DNA of 64,000 bases from Streptomyces solicavernae (GTDB lineage Bacteria; Actinomycetota; Actinomycetes; Streptomycetales; Streptomycetaceae). The position numbers and the translations under genes are program-made. The notes below the pieces were generated by a model, which did no database searches, was not told the DNA's origin, and saw nothing but the letters and a program-made list of their open reading frames with translations. The DNA is taken from the NCBI RefSeq assembly GCF_029968095.1, contig NZ_JASCIR010000006.1, forward strand, positions 1 through 64,000, read 5' to 3'. The number at the start of each line of letters is the position of its first letter. Within the stretch, counting starts at the first letter, position 1. Below are positions 10,912 through 19,512 of this stretch, in pieces.

Positions 10912-11321
10912 CGCAGCAGAACACGGACGAGCGCCCGGGCATCGCCGCCGCCATCGTTGTGCACGAGGGACGCGTGCTGATGGTGCGCCGCCGGGTCAGC
11001 GAGGGGCAGCTCTCCTGGCAGTTCCCGGCCGGAGAGGTCGAGCCCGGCGAGCCCCGCGAGGACGCCGCCGTGCGCGAGACGAAGGAAGAGACCGGCCTGG
11101 ACGTGGCCGCCGTAAAACTCCTCGGTGAGCGCGTCCACCCGAAGACGGGCCGGTTGATGTCGTACACGGCCTGCGAGGTTATCGCCGGCACTGCCTACGT
11201 CGCGGACACCGAAGAGCTGGCCGAACTGGCTTGGGCCACCCGTGGCGAGATCCCGCAGTACGTGCCGTACGGGCTGTTCGAGCCGGTGCAGGACTACCTC
11301 GACTCGGTTCTGCCTTCCTGA
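10908..11321 (+). CDS. NUDIX hydrolase
   Basis: This 137-aa single-domain protein has a complete NUDIX box, GEVEPGEPREDAAVRETKEETGL (residues 41-63), matching GX5EX7REUXEEXGU with every metal-binding glutamate present. It should hydrolyse a nucleoside diphosphate linked to another moiety in the cytoplasm; the substrate cannot be inferred. GTG 10908 overlaps the stop of the upstream HTH-NUDIX gene. The two domains are similar enough (WQFPAG, VHP.TG) to be a tandem duplication in which one copy kept catalysis. Confidence 0.85.
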   Translation: MTQQNTDERPGIAAAIVVHEGRVLMVRRRVSEGQLSWQFPAGEVEPGEPREDAAVRETKEETGLDVAAVKLLGERVHPKTGRLMSYTACEVIAGTAYVADTEELAELAWATRGEIPQYVPYGLFEPVQDYLDSVLPS

Positions 11322-11526
11322 CCAGCGTTCGACGGCCGTACCACCGGAAGCCGTACGCCGTCGATCCCGCCGCGTGGAACCCGTACACGGGCATGAGCGG
11401 TCTCGTACGGCCGTACATCGATCTGACGCCGGTCGAGGAAGACCCGCACGAGGCCGAACGCCGGGAGCAGGCGCACCGGCGGATCGGCGCGGGCGCCCGG
11501 TCCGGGTGCGGGAGGCTGCGTCCCGT
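11322..11526 (+). other. possible small hypothetical coding remnant
   Basis: Between the NUDIX gene and the convergent terpene cyclase, one plus-strand frame reads KPYAVDPAAWNPYTGMSGLV, then RPYIDLTPVEEDPHEAERRE. The Tyr/Pro-rich text has coding character, but there is no start codon after the NUDIX stop and no family I can name. It may be the tail of a lost gene or spurious. The frame continues into the cyclase 3' end. Confidence 0.25.
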
Positions 11527-12636
11527 TCAGTCCTCGTGGGGCCAGAAGTCGGGGAGGGTGTAGCGGAAGGTGTTGGTGGCGTGCCATTCGTGGTTGCCGG
11601 CGACCCAGGCGGCCAGGCCGGTGAGGTAGCGGCCGAGAACGGCTTCGGGGAACTGGGCGCGCAGTTGGGCGCTCTCGGTCTCGAACCGGCCCATGATCTC
11701 GTTGTGGACGTCGAGGGCCTTCAGGTAGGCCTCGCGTTCGGGGAGGTCTTCGCGGCGGCCGATGACGACGGGCAGGTTGAGGTGGGGGCGCGGGGAGCGC
11801 TTCTCCTTGGTGTAGGAGTACAGGTCGTTGACCAGGGTGGCGGCGTTCCCGGCGAGCGCGGTCAGGCGCTGGAGGGCGGGGAGGGCCTGGAGCGGCGCGG
11901 GGAGTTCGTAGCCTGCGACCAGATCGGTGAGGGTCAGGCAGGGCCGGAAGTTGTTGAACTGGCGCATCACCAGGTACTCCCAGACGTCCGGAGTCGTGTC
12001 GTCCAGGCTCCAGGCGGCTTCGGCCAGGTAGCCGAGGTGGAGGCGCCCCAGGTCGTGGCGGAGCCGGTCCAGCTGGGCGGGCGCGGCCCATGGTGCGGCG
12101 TGCTCGATGGCCGACTGGTAGGCCCGCAACGGGGCGTCCGCCCGCAGCCCTTCGCGCCAGTGCGCCGCGTATCCGGGGGTGGTGTGCAGGGGGTCAAGCG
12201 CGGAGTGGGCGATCAGGAGACGGGCGCCGAGCCCTTCGGGGGAGCCGCCGTGGTCCTCGCAGTAGCAGTCGTCGACGACGTTCTCTGCGACCAGGAGGCG
12301 AGCCGCGACGACCAGGCGGTCGACATCCGCGTGGTCGGGGTGCCCGAGGCAGACGGCGCGTCCGAAGCCGAAGCCTTCGAACTGGTCGTCCCACTTCGCC
12401 GGGACGAGGTCGAGTTCCTGCGCCCATTCCTTGGTACGGCGGTCCACCTCGGCGACCAGCGCCGGGTCCGGCTGGACGGCCGGCTGGAAACGCAGGCCCG
12501 GGATGGGACGTACCGGCTGCTCACCAGAAGGCGTGTGCGCGGACTCTGCTGACGCCTCATCGGCGGGCGGCGCCTCGATGATGCGCAGACCGGCGGTGCC
12601 CATGCCGGTCGGCCCGAGCGGGATGCTGGATGCCAC
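11527..12636 (-). CDS. 2-methylisoborneol synthase (class I terpene cyclase)
   Basis: This 369-aa protein cyclises 2-methyl-GPP to 2-methylisoborneol. The metal-binding motif is VVDDCYCEDHGG near residue 120 and the NSE motif is NDLYSYTKE near 265; both are the forms specific to this enzyme. The C-terminus (GNHEWHATNTFRYTLPDFW) also matches. The N-terminus is a disordered Pro-rich segment containing LGPTGMGTAGLRI. In family 2 encapsulin systems such a segment directs cargo loading, but here it is about 45 residues, much shorter than the roughly 120 in the S. coelicolor enzyme as I recall it. Start GTG 12636 follows GAAGGGAA. Third gene of the operon. Confidence 0.93.
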   Translation of the reverse strand: MASSIPLGPTGMGTAGLRIIEAPPADEASAESAHTPSGEQPVRPIPGLRFQPAVQPDPALVAEVDRRTKEWAQELDLVPAKWDDQFEGFGFGRAVCLGHPDHADVDRLVVAARLLVAENVVDDCYCEDHGGSPEGLGARLLIAHSALDPLHTTPGYAAHWREGLRADAPLRAYQSAIEHAAPWAAPAQLDRLRHDLGRLHLGYLAEAAWSLDDTTPDVWEYLVMRQFNNFRPCLTLTDLVAGYELPAPLQALPALQRLTALAGNAATLVNDLYSYTKEKRSPRPHLNLPVVIGRREDLPEREAYLKALDVHNEIMGRFETESAQLRAQFPEAVLGRYLTGLAAWVAGNHEWHATNTFRYTLPDFWPHED

Positions 12637-12745
12637 GGTGGTCAGTTCCCTTCGGAGCGGGAGCGGTGGGGCGGCAGCCTGAGGTGCCGCGGGCGGGGCT
12701 GCCCGGCGCCGGGGTGTGCCGGGCAGCGTGGAGTGTCATGGCTGC

Positions 12746-12769
12746 GCCGGCGCCCTGAAACGCGCCGGC
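12746..12769 (-). other. hairpin between methyltransferase and cyclase genes
   Basis: GCCGGCGC (12746-12753) and GCGCCGGC (12762-12769) form a perfect 8-bp stem with an 8-base loop, in the 145-bp gap between the methyltransferase stop and the cyclase start. It could attenuate or stabilise operon transcripts. No T-tract follows. Confidence 0.4.
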
Positions 12770-12781
12770 GGCTGAGGTTCG

Positions 12782-13642
12782 TCAGATCTTGTCGGCGACG
12801 ATCATCAGGTAGTGGAAGCTGCCTTCCTTGTAGGCGGTGAGGAAGGGCTCCTCGATGCCGGTGGCGACGGACGACTTCGCCCGCAGCTCCCAGTAGGGGA
12901 TCGTGTCCGCCGTCAGGTCGACGACGTCGATGGGGACGAGGCCGTTGGCCGCGAGGGCCTTGAAGTACTCGCTGCGGGGGTGGATGTTGCAGGTGTAGTG
13001 CTCGTCGATCCGGCTCACCGCCTTGGAGCGCAGGCCCATGACGTCGTTGGAGCAGCCGGTGATGCAGACGTAGCGGCCCCCGCTCTCCAGCATCCGCGAG
13101 AATTCGGCGTACAGCTCGAACAGGTCGACGTACATGGTGGTCTCGTTGGTCCAGATGGACCGGCGCGAGCCTGTTTCGAACTCCGTGTGCAGCATGTTCC
13201 GGAAGTGGAAGCGCACCTTGTCGGCCACCTGGCGCTTCTGGGCCTGCTGATTGGCGAAGTCGACCTGAGTCTGGGAGATCGACACCCCGTCCACCGAGCA
13301 GCCGAAGCGCTTGTTGACCATGAAGCTGGTGCCGCCCCGGCCCGAACCGGCGTCCAGGAGGCGGTCCTCGCTCCCGACGTCGCCGAGGCGGTCGATGAGG
13401 ACCCGGGCCTGCTGCGTCTCCAGGCGGTGCATCTCCTCGATGATGCGCACCTCCCGGGTGTCCTCGGGTCCTTCGAGTACGGAGGTGTCGTACTCGCCGA
13501 GCCCGTAGTGGTGGTGGTAGAGGCCGTCGACCTCACCGAGCCGCAGGTTGACGGGGTCCTTCTCGGCGTTCCAGTAGTCGGCGACCGACTGCTGGAACGC
13601 GGTGCGCAGGACCTGGGCCGACGCGGGCGCACTGGTGGTCAT
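12782..13642 (-). CDS. geranyl diphosphate 2-C-methyltransferase
   Basis: This 286-aa SAM enzyme methylates GPP at C2 to give 2-methyl-GPP. DAGSGRGGTSFMV (near residue 98) is SAM motif I. NLRLGEVDGLYHHHYGLGEY near residue 35, NETTMYVDLFEL and the C-terminal TADTIPYWELRAKSS are characteristic of GPP C2-methyltransferase. I chose ATG 13642 (MTTSAPASAQ) by family length; in-frame ATGs at 13657 and 13681 exist, and none has a strong ribosome site, so the start is uncertain. The gene is 60 bases downstream of the encapsulin gene and feeds the cyclase that follows. Confidence 0.92.
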   Translation of the reverse strand: MTTSAPASAQVLRTAFQQSVADYWNAEKDPVNLRLGEVDGLYHHHYGLGEYDTSVLEGPEDTREVRIIEEMHRLETQQARVLIDRLGDVGSEDRLLDAGSGRGGTSFMVNKRFGCSVDGVSISQTQVDFANQQAQKRQVADKVRFHFRNMLHTEFETGSRRSIWTNETTMYVDLFELYAEFSRMLESGGRYVCITGCSNDVMGLRSKAVSRIDEHYTCNIHPRSEYFKALAANGLVPIDVVDLTADTIPYWELRAKSSVATGIEEPFLTAYKEGSFHYLMIVADKI

Positions 13643-13702
13643 AAGAAAGGTTTCCATTCTGGTGACGTGGCGGGGACTCATGTCCTCGGGTGTGGGGGCC
13701 GG

Positions 13703-15118
13703 TCAGGAGCGCGGGCGGTTGACCTCGACGTTCTCCAGGAGACCGAGGGCGTCGGGAACGAGCGACGCGACGGAGTAGTAGCTGCTGACCAGGTAGGACA
13801 TGACAGCCTTCTCGTTGATGCCCATGAAGCGCACGTTGAGGCCGGGCTCCACCTGGTCGGGCAGCGAGGTGGGGCGCAGGCCGACCACGCCCTGGTTGTC
13901 CTCGCCCGTTCGCATCGCGATGATCGACGTGGTGTGCCCGCCGACGACCGGGATCTTCCCGCACGGCAGCAGCGGCACCCCCCGCCAGGCCGGTACCGGC
14001 TGGCCGCCGATGTCGGCGGTGCCGAAGGTCAGGCCCCGCTTGTTGCACTCGCGCCCGAAGGCCGCGATGGCCTTGGGGTGAGCGAACAGGAACTGGGTGT
14101 TGCGCCGCATGGACAGCAGCTCGTCCAGGTCGTCCGGGGTCGGCGGGCCGGAGTGGGTCTGGATGCGCTGGTTGTAGTCGGCGTTGGCGAGCAGCCCGAA
14201 GTCCCTGTCGTTGACCAGCTCGTGCTCCTGGCGCTCGCGCAGGGCCTCGGCGGTGAGCCGCAGTTGCTGCTCCAGCTGGTTCATCGGGTCGTTGTAGAGG
14301 TCGGCGACCCTGGAGTGCACCCGCAGCACGGTCTGCGCCACGCTCAACTCGTACTCGCGCGGCTTGGCCTGGTAGTCCACGAAGGTCGCGGGCAGGTCGG
14401 GTTCGCCCGCGTGCCCGGCCGACAGGGAGATCTCCGCCTCTCCGTGCTTGTTCCGCCGCTGGCTGCCGTCGGCACGCTGCTGCTCTTCTACGTAGCGGGC
14501 CAGCTCCTCGTGCTGGTCGGCCACCGCCCGGTACTCCAGCTGCGACAGCGCGAGGACCGTACAGGCGGTCGCGGCGCGGGCCGTGAAGTCCCACGTGCCG
14601 TCCGCCTCCCCCAGTACCTGCCCGCCGAAGGTCTCGCCGTCGGCCAGCAGCGCGAGGCGTGCCTCGTCCCCGTACTTTCCGGCGGCGGCCCGTTCGACCT
14701 TGCCGTGCGCGATCAGGTAGACGTGGTCGGCGGGCTGCCCCTCCTGCGCGATCACCTGGCCCGGTTCGAACTCCTGCTGCACGAACCGCGAGGCCAGTGC
14801 GGCGAGGACGTCGGGGTCGTCGAAGCCGCGCAGCAACGGCAGTTCGCCCAGCTCCGCCGGGATGACCTGGACGTCGGAGCCGGTCTTGATGAACGTCACC
14901 CGGCCGTCGCCGACCGCGTAGGCCAGACGCCGGTTCACCCGGTAGGTACCGCCTGCGACCTCCACCCAGGGGAGCATCCGGGTCAGCCACCGGGAGCTGA
15001 GCTCCTGGTTCTGCGGGACCGACTTGGTCGTCGTCGCGAGATTTCGTGCACTGCCCGTGCTGAGACTCTGCTGTTCCTGCGAGGCGTCTGCCGGGGCCGT
15101 GTCCGTCTCGACTGTCAT
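13703..15118 (-). CDS. family 2B encapsulin shell protein with cNMP-binding domain (EshA-like)
   Basis: This 471-aa protein was formerly annotated as a cyclic-nucleotide-binding protein of 2-methylisoborneol operons. A cNMP-binding-like domain (about residues 90-200: [34 protein letters not shown]) is inserted in an HK97-type shell fold (about 225-471: [60 protein letters not shown]). Family 2B shells self-assemble and package terpene cyclase cargo through its disordered N-terminus. ATG 15118 has AAGGAGG just upstream. It is the first gene of the operon. Confidence 0.92.
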   Translation of the reverse strand: MTVETDTAPADASQEQQSLSTGSARNLATTTKSVPQNQELSSRWLTRMLPWVEVAGGTYRVNRRLAYAVGDGRVTFIKTGSDVQVIPAELGELPLLRGFDDPDVLAALASRFVQQEFEPGQVIAQEGQPADHVYLIAHGKVERAAAGKYGDEARLALLADGETFGGQVLGEADGTWDFTARAATACTVLALSQLEYRAVADQHEELARYVEEQQRADGSQRRNKHGEAEISLSAGHAGEPDLPATFVDYQAKPREYELSVAQTVLRVHSRVADLYNDPMNQLEQQLRLTAEALRERQEHELVNDRDFGLLANADYNQRIQTHSGPPTPDDLDELLSMRRNTQFLFAHPKAIAAFGRECNKRGLTFGTADIGGQPVPAWRGVPLLPCGKIPVVGGHTTSIIAMRTGEDNQGVVGLRPTSLPDQVEPGLNVRFMGINEKAVMSYLVSSYYSVASLVPDALGLLENVEVNRPRS

Positions 15119-15189
15119 GTGCGTCCTCCTTGAACTCGGTGGTCCGCGCGCCCGCGAGTGAGCCGGCGGGGCTGCCCGCCACCAGCGGT

Positions 15190-15201
15190 CGTTACGTAAC
15201 G
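15190..15201. promoter_or_regulatory. palindrome CGTTACGTAACG upstream of the encapsulin operon
   Basis: A perfect 12-bp palindrome lies 72 bases before the encapsulin ATG, with a further GGTAAC at 15210-15215. It is the best operator candidate for the 2-methylisoborneol operon. The rest of the 240-bp gap to 15358 holds a direct repeat of GGCGTGCGGGGCGGAGTGCG (from about 15300) and no gene. Confidence 0.4.
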
Positions 15202-15358
15202 TAGCGGAAGGTAACAGAGAGTGCTTTGCGGCGGCAACGCGCAAACCGGCAGCGGGCGGCGGCAGTCGCTCGAATGAATCGCCCCGCGCGCCAAGGGGGC
15301 GGCGTGCGGGGCGGAGTGCGGGACGGCGTGCGGGGCGGAGTGCGGTGACGGCCGGCGG

Positions 15359-16177
15359 TCAGGATGCGGCGGCGACAGGGCGTGTCGTGCTGGCTCCGGA
15401 GGCGTCGCACGGGAGTGGCTGCTTCGGGTAGTCCCGGGCGAAGTCGTCGCTGATGTCCATCTGGGTGGCGCGCATCGCCGAGGCGTCGACTCTGATCAGG
15501 CCGTCGAAGGGGCGGTCGATGTCGCGCGTCAGCATCAGGCAGCCCGCGATCAGCGCGGACAGCACGACAAGGCAGGTGAGTTCGGTGCCCAGTTTGCGGT
15601 GGGGGAGGCAGAAAGCAAGGCCGGCGATCACGACGGCCAGTGCCAGGAGCATGAACCAGTACATGACTGCGGGAATGGTCGGCGACGCCTCGGAGATCCT
15701 CTTCTGGCGCGCCTGGGACCGCTCGTCGTCAGCCGCCACGATCATCTCGAAGGCCGGCCCGTTCTTGTCGGTCTCCTTCAGGTCCTTTCGCAGCCGGGTG
15801 CTCCACACGCTCGGCACGTCGGAGGTCCCTCTCCTGGCCATGTGCGGCCATTCGTGAAACTGGACGGCACGCGCGTAGCAGACCGTGTCCGCCTGGAGCC
15901 TCTCCCGGGTCGGCCCCTCCACGAAGTCCGCCACCTCGTAGAGGTGATCCACCGCCCCGGCCTCGGTGCGGCTCGCTTCTCCGGCCGCCCCGAAGGACTC
16001 GGCGGCAACGACGATGGCGAAGGCGAGAATCAGCGTGGCGAGCGTTTCCACCGGGCTGATGAGGTCCCGCACTGTCACCGATTCGGCGTTCTCGCCGACC
16101 AGGCGTGCACGGAGGAAGCGCTTGAGAAGCAGTCCGATGACCAGCGCTGAGACGGCGACGATCGCAGTGACCCACAT
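15359..16177 (-). CDS. DUF4239-like membrane protein
   Basis: This 272-aa protein has two N-terminal membrane segments (residues 3-20, VTAIVAVSALVIGLLL; and about 45-65, LATLILAFAIVVAAESFGA), a soluble region with ERLQADTVCYARAVQFHEWP, and two more membrane segments near 180-225. The layout and the RLxAdtvcYaraVv-like stretch match bestrophin-like DUF4239 proteins. Function unknown; it would lie in the cytoplasmic membrane. The ATG 16177 is embedded in a 15-bp palindrome. It is a single gene, divergent from acyl-CoA operon 2. Confidence 0.65.
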   Translation of the reverse strand: MWVTAIVAVSALVIGLLLKRFLRARLVGENAESVTVRDLISPVETLATLILAFAIVVAAESFGAAGEASRTEAGAVDHLYEVADFVEGPTRERLQADTVCYARAVQFHEWPHMARRGTSDVPSVWSTRLRKDLKETDKNGPAFEMIVAADDERSQARQKRISEASPTIPAVMYWFMLLALAVVIAGLAFCLPHRKLGTELTCLVVLSALIAGCLMLTRDIDRPFDGLIRVDASAMRATQMDISDDFARDYPKQPLPCDASGASTTRPVAAAS

Positions 16178-16190
16178 GATCGACGATCAT
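16176..16190. promoter_or_regulatory. palindrome ATGATCG-A-CGATCAT over the DUF4239 start
   Basis: A perfect inverted repeat of seven bases around one central base covers the start codon of the membrane-protein gene. It could be an operator or, in the mRNA, a hairpin hiding the start. No ribosome site is evident upstream. Confidence 0.4.
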
Positions 16191-16353
16191 CGGGGAAGGC
16201 GGCCTCCGGAAGGCGGCGGAACACGCGCACGTCGCCCGGCCCCCCTCGCCTGGCCGTCACCCCCGCCCGGCCGTCACCCCCGCCGGGCTATCACCCTCGC
16301 CATCCGGTCCGGCTGCGAGTCCGGCCCGCTGCGAGCCCCGCCCGAGCTGAACC

Positions 16354-16389
16354 AGCACGCTTGATTGTTTCTGGGTCTGCTGCCACGCT
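16354..16389 (+). promoter_or_regulatory. shared operator/promoter of acyl-CoA operon 2
   Basis: AGCACGCTTGATTGTTTC (16354-16371) is identical to the site at 2005-2022. TTGATT (16361-16366), a 17-base spacer and CACGCT (16384-16389) form the likely promoter. The TetR gene at the end of the operon is the obvious candidate regulator of both sites. Confidence 0.65.
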
Positions 16390-16470
16390 CTGAGCCTCGC
16401 AGGGCGTTCGAGAGCCCCGCACGTTCCGCGAAGAGTCCTCGCACCGCACCCGAGGCAAGGGAGTGCGCCC

Positions 16471-18093
16471 ATGGCGCCCATGGTCTTCCGCAGCGAGTAC
16501 GACGACGTACCCCCGCTCGAACTCCCCATCCACGACGCCGTCCTGGGCGAAGCCCCCACGTACGGCGACACCGAAGCCCTGATCGACGGCGTCACCGGCG
16601 CCACCCTCACCTACGCCCAACTCGACACCGCCCACCGCCGCATAGCCGCCGCGCTGGCCGCATCAGGCCTCGGCAAGGGCGACGTGCTCGCCCTGCACAG
16701 CCCCAACACCCTCGCCTTCCCGGCCGTGTTCCACGCCGCGACCCGCACCGGCGCCGCCGTCACCACCGTGCACCCGCTGTCCACGCCCGAGGAGTTCGCC
16801 AAGCAGCTGCGCGACTCCGGGGCGAGCTGGGTCGTCACCGTGTCGCCGCTGCTCGACGTGGCCCGCGCGGCGGCCGAACTCGCGGGCGGGGTACGGGAGA
16901 TCCTCGTGTGCGACGAAGCGGACGGCCACCGCTCCGTCCTCGAACTCGCCGCGTCCACCGCGCCCGAACCGCACGTCGACCTCGACCCCGCGCGGGACCT
17001 CGCCGTCCTCCCGTACTCCTCGGGCACCACCGGCGTCCCCAAGGGCGTCATGCTCACCCACCGCAACATCGCCACCAACCTGGCCCAGCTGCACCCGTCG
17101 ATGCCCCTCGGACAGGGCGAGCGGATTCTCGCGGTGCTGCCCTTCTTCCACATCTACGGCCTCACAGCGCTCGTGAACGCCCCGCTCCGCCACGGCGCCA
17201 CCGTCGTCGTCCTGCCCCGCTTCGACCTCGACACCTTCCTCGCCGCGATCGAGCAGCACCGCATCACCGCCCTGTACGTCGCCCCGCCGATCGTGCTCGC
17301 GCTGGCCAAGCACCCGAAGGTCGACGCGTACGACCTGTCGTCGGTGAAGCTGGTGCTCAGCGCCGCCGCGCCGCTGGACGCCGAGCTCGCCGCGGCCTGC
17401 GCGCGCCGCCTCGGCCTGCCCGCGGTGATCCAGGCGTACGGCATGACGGAACTCTCGCCCGGCACCCACCTCGTACCGCTCGACGAGCAGCACCCGCCGC
17501 CCGGCACCGTCGGCAAGCTGATCGCCGGGACCGAGATGCGCATCGTCTCCCTCGACGAGCCGGGCCGCGACCTCGGGCCCGGCGAGCGCGGCGAGATCGT
17601 CATCCGGGGACCGCAGGTCATGAAGGGCTACCTCGGCCGGCCCGAGGCCACCGCCGACATGATCGACGCGGACGGCTGGCTGCACACCGGCGACATCGGC
17701 CGGGTCGACGCCGAGGGCTGGCTGTTCGTCGTGGACCGCGTGAAGGAACTCATCAAGTACAAGGGCTTCCAGGTCGCCCCGGCCGAGCTGGAGGCCCTGC
17801 TGCTCACCCACCCCGGCGTGGCCGACGCGGCGGTCATCGGGGTGTACGACGAGGACGGCAACGAGATCCCCAAGGCGTTCGTCGTACGCCAGGAGCGGGA
17901 GCGGGAGCAGGAGCAGGAGATCGGTGTCGAGGAGATCACCGCGTACGTCGCCGAGCGCGTCGCCCCGCACAAGAAGATCCGCCGCGTCGAGTTCGTCGAG
18001 AGCGTGCCGCGCGCGATCAGCGGAAAGATTCTGCGCAGGGAACTGCGGGACCGCGAGAGCGCACGCACGAAAGGAACCGAGGACCAGGAATGA
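16471..18093 (+). CDS. AMP-forming acyl-CoA ligase, 4-coumarate-CoA ligase-like
   Basis: This 540-aa adenylate-forming enzyme activates a carboxylic acid to its CoA thioester. The P-loop is YSSGTTGVPKGVMLTHRN near residue 190, the adenine motif QAYGMTELSPGTH near 330, the hinge GWLHTGDIG near 400, and the catalytic lysine lies in PRAISGKILRRELR near 520. AAGGGAG sits seven bases before ATG 16471; a second in-frame ATG at 16480 is possible. It is the first gene of operon 2, coupled to an enoyl-CoA hydratase. The substrate is probably an aryl or branched short-chain acid. Confidence 0.87.
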   Translation: MAPMVFRSEYDDVPPLELPIHDAVLGEAPTYGDTEALIDGVTGATLTYAQLDTAHRRIAAALAASGLGKGDVLALHSPNTLAFPAVFHAATRTGAAVTTVHPLSTPEEFAKQLRDSGASWVVTVSPLLDVARAAAELAGGVREILVCDEADGHRSVLELAASTAPEPHVDLDPARDLAVLPYSSGTTGVPKGVMLTHRNIATNLAQLHPSMPLGQGERILAVLPFFHIYGLTALVNAPLRHGATVVVLPRFDLDTFLAAIEQHRITALYVAPPIVLALAKHPKVDAYDLSSVKLVLSAAAPLDAELAAACARRLGLPAVIQAYGMTELSPGTHLVPLDEQHPPPGTVGKLIAGTEMRIVSLDEPGRDLGPGERGEIVIRGPQVMKGYLGRPEATADMIDADGWLHTGDIGRVDAEGWLFVVDRVKELIKYKGFQVAPAELEALLLTHPGVADAAVIGVYDEDGNEIPKAFVVRQEREREQEQEIGVEEITAYVAERVAPHKKIRRVEFVESVPRAISGKILRRELRDRESARTKGTEDQE

Positions 18094-18824
18094 AGCAGCT
18101 GACCGTTAGCGAGGACCGGGGCGTCACCACCCTCACCCTGGACGCCCCGGAGAACCGCAACGCACTCTCCGCGCAGCTCGTCACCGCCCTGGCGCAGGCG
18201 GTCGCCGAGTGCGGCAAGGACCCGGGCGTACGGGCCGTCGTGCTCAGCCACACCGGCTCCACGTTCAGCGCGGGCGCCGACCTCAAGGAGCCGCCGAACC
18301 CGTACGGCTTCGTGGCGCTGCTGAGGCAGCTGGTCGAGCTGCCCAAGCCGGTGGTGGCGCGGATCGACGGGCACGTACGGGCGGGCGGGCTCGGGCTCGT
18401 CGGGGCCTGCGACCTCGCGCTGGCCTCGTACGGCTCCGACTTCGCGTTCACCGAGGTGCGGCTCGGGGTCGCGCCCGCCGTGATCTCGCTGCCGCTGCTT
18501 CCGCGCCTCGAACCGCGCGCCGCCTCCCGGTACTACCTCACCGGGGAGCGGTTCGACGCGGTGCGGGCGGCGGAGATCGGGCTTGTCACGGAGGCGGCGG
18601 CGGAGGTCGACGGGGCTCTGGAGACCGTGCTCAACGCTTTCCGGAAGGCCTCTCCGCAGGGGCTCGCGGAGTCGAAGGCGCTGGCCACGGCTAGAGTCCT
18701 GGAGGCCTTCGACCGCGATGCGGAGGACCTCGTACAGCGCTCCGCCTCGCTGTTCGCGTCCAAGGAGGCCAGGGAAGGCATGACGGCATTCTTCGAACGA
18801 CGGGATCCTGCATGGGTGTTGTAG
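18090..18824 (+). CDS. enoyl-CoA hydratase/isomerase family protein
   Basis: This 244-aa crotonase-fold protein starts MKQLTVSEDRGVTTLTLDAP. The oxyanion-hole segments are STFSAGADLKEP near residue 65 and HVRAGGLGLVGACDLALAS near 90. One usual catalytic glutamate region reads FTEVRLGVAPAVIS. It overlaps the ligase stop by ATGA and the TetR gene by 13 bases, so the three are translationally linked. It hydrates an enoyl-CoA in the pathway shared with operon 1. Confidence 0.87.
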   Translation: MKQLTVSEDRGVTTLTLDAPENRNALSAQLVTALAQAVAECGKDPGVRAVVLSHTGSTFSAGADLKEPPNPYGFVALLRQLVELPKPVVARIDGHVRAGGLGLVGACDLALASYGSDFAFTEVRLGVAPAVISLPLLPRLEPRAASRYYLTGERFDAVRAAEIGLVTEAAAEVDGALETVLNAFRKASPQGLAESKALATARVLEAFDRDAEDLVQRSASLFASKEAREGMTAFFERRDPAWVL

Positions 18825-19414
18825 ACGCGACGGCGCGATCGGACCGCTATCCCAAGCAGGACCGCAGTCGAGCCACCCGGCAGAAACTCCTGGAGGCCGC
18901 CGTGGCCTGCCTCGCCGAGCACGGCTGGTCCGGGTCCACGGTGACCGTCGTCGCCGAGCGCGCCGGGGTCTCGCGCGGTGCGGCCCAGCATCACTTCCCG
19001 ACCCGCGAGGACCTGTTCACGGCGGCCGTCGAGTACGTCGCCGAGCAGCGGTCGAGCGCGCTGCGTTCGGTGTCCGCGCAGGACCGCCGGGCCGTCGTCG
19101 CGGCCCTCGTCGACCTCTACACCGGGCCGCTGTTCCGGGCCGCCCTGCACCTGTGGGTCGCCGCCTCCCACGAGGAGCAGCTGCACGCGCGCGTGACGGA
19201 GCTGGAGGCGCGGGTCGGCCGCGAGACGCACCGGATGGCGGTGGAGCTGCTCGGGGCGGACGAGTCCGTGCCGGGGGTGCGGGAGACCGTGCAGGGGTTC
19301 CTGGACATGGCCCGGGGGCTCGGCCTCGCCAATGTCCTCACGGACGACCGGGTGCGCCGGGAGCGGGTGGTGGAGCAGTGGGGGCGGTTGCTGGACGAGG
19401 CGCTGGACGGCTGA
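18812..19414 (+). CDS. TetR-family transcriptional regulator
   Basis: This 200-aa protein has an N-terminal TetR HTH (residues 18-66: DRSRATRQKLLEAAVACLAE, TVTVVAERAGVSRGAAQHHF) and a helical ligand domain. It is the last gene of acyl-CoA operon 2 and overlaps the hydratase gene. By position it is the candidate repressor for the two identical 18-bp sites at 2005 and 16354, most likely released by an acyl-CoA intermediate. That link is inference. Confidence 0.88.
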   Translation: MGVVDATARSDRYPKQDRSRATRQKLLEAAVACLAEHGWSGSTVTVVAERAGVSRGAAQHHFPTREDLFTAAVEYVAEQRSSALRSVSAQDRRAVVAALVDLYTGPLFRAALHLWVAASHEEQLHARVTELEARVGRETHRMAVELLGADESVPGVRETVQGFLDMARGLGLANVLTDDRVRRERVVEQWGRLLDEALDG

Positions 19415-19435
19415 ATTCCCGTGCCCCGCAGAGCC

Positions 19436-19512
19436 CTTACGGCTTACCGCTTACCGCTTACCGCTCACGGCTCACGGCTCACGGCTCACGGCTCACGGCT
19501 TACGGCTTACGG
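19436..19512. repeat. 11 x 7-bp tandem repeat (CTTACGG/CTTACCG/CTCACGG)
   Basis: Eleven contiguous heptamers lie in the gap between the convergent TetR and pdxH genes: one CTTACGG, three CTTACCG, five CTCACGG, two CTTACGG. The pdxH stop codon (19507-19509) lies inside the last unit. Blocks of identical units suggest slippage expansion. Confidence 0.9.
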
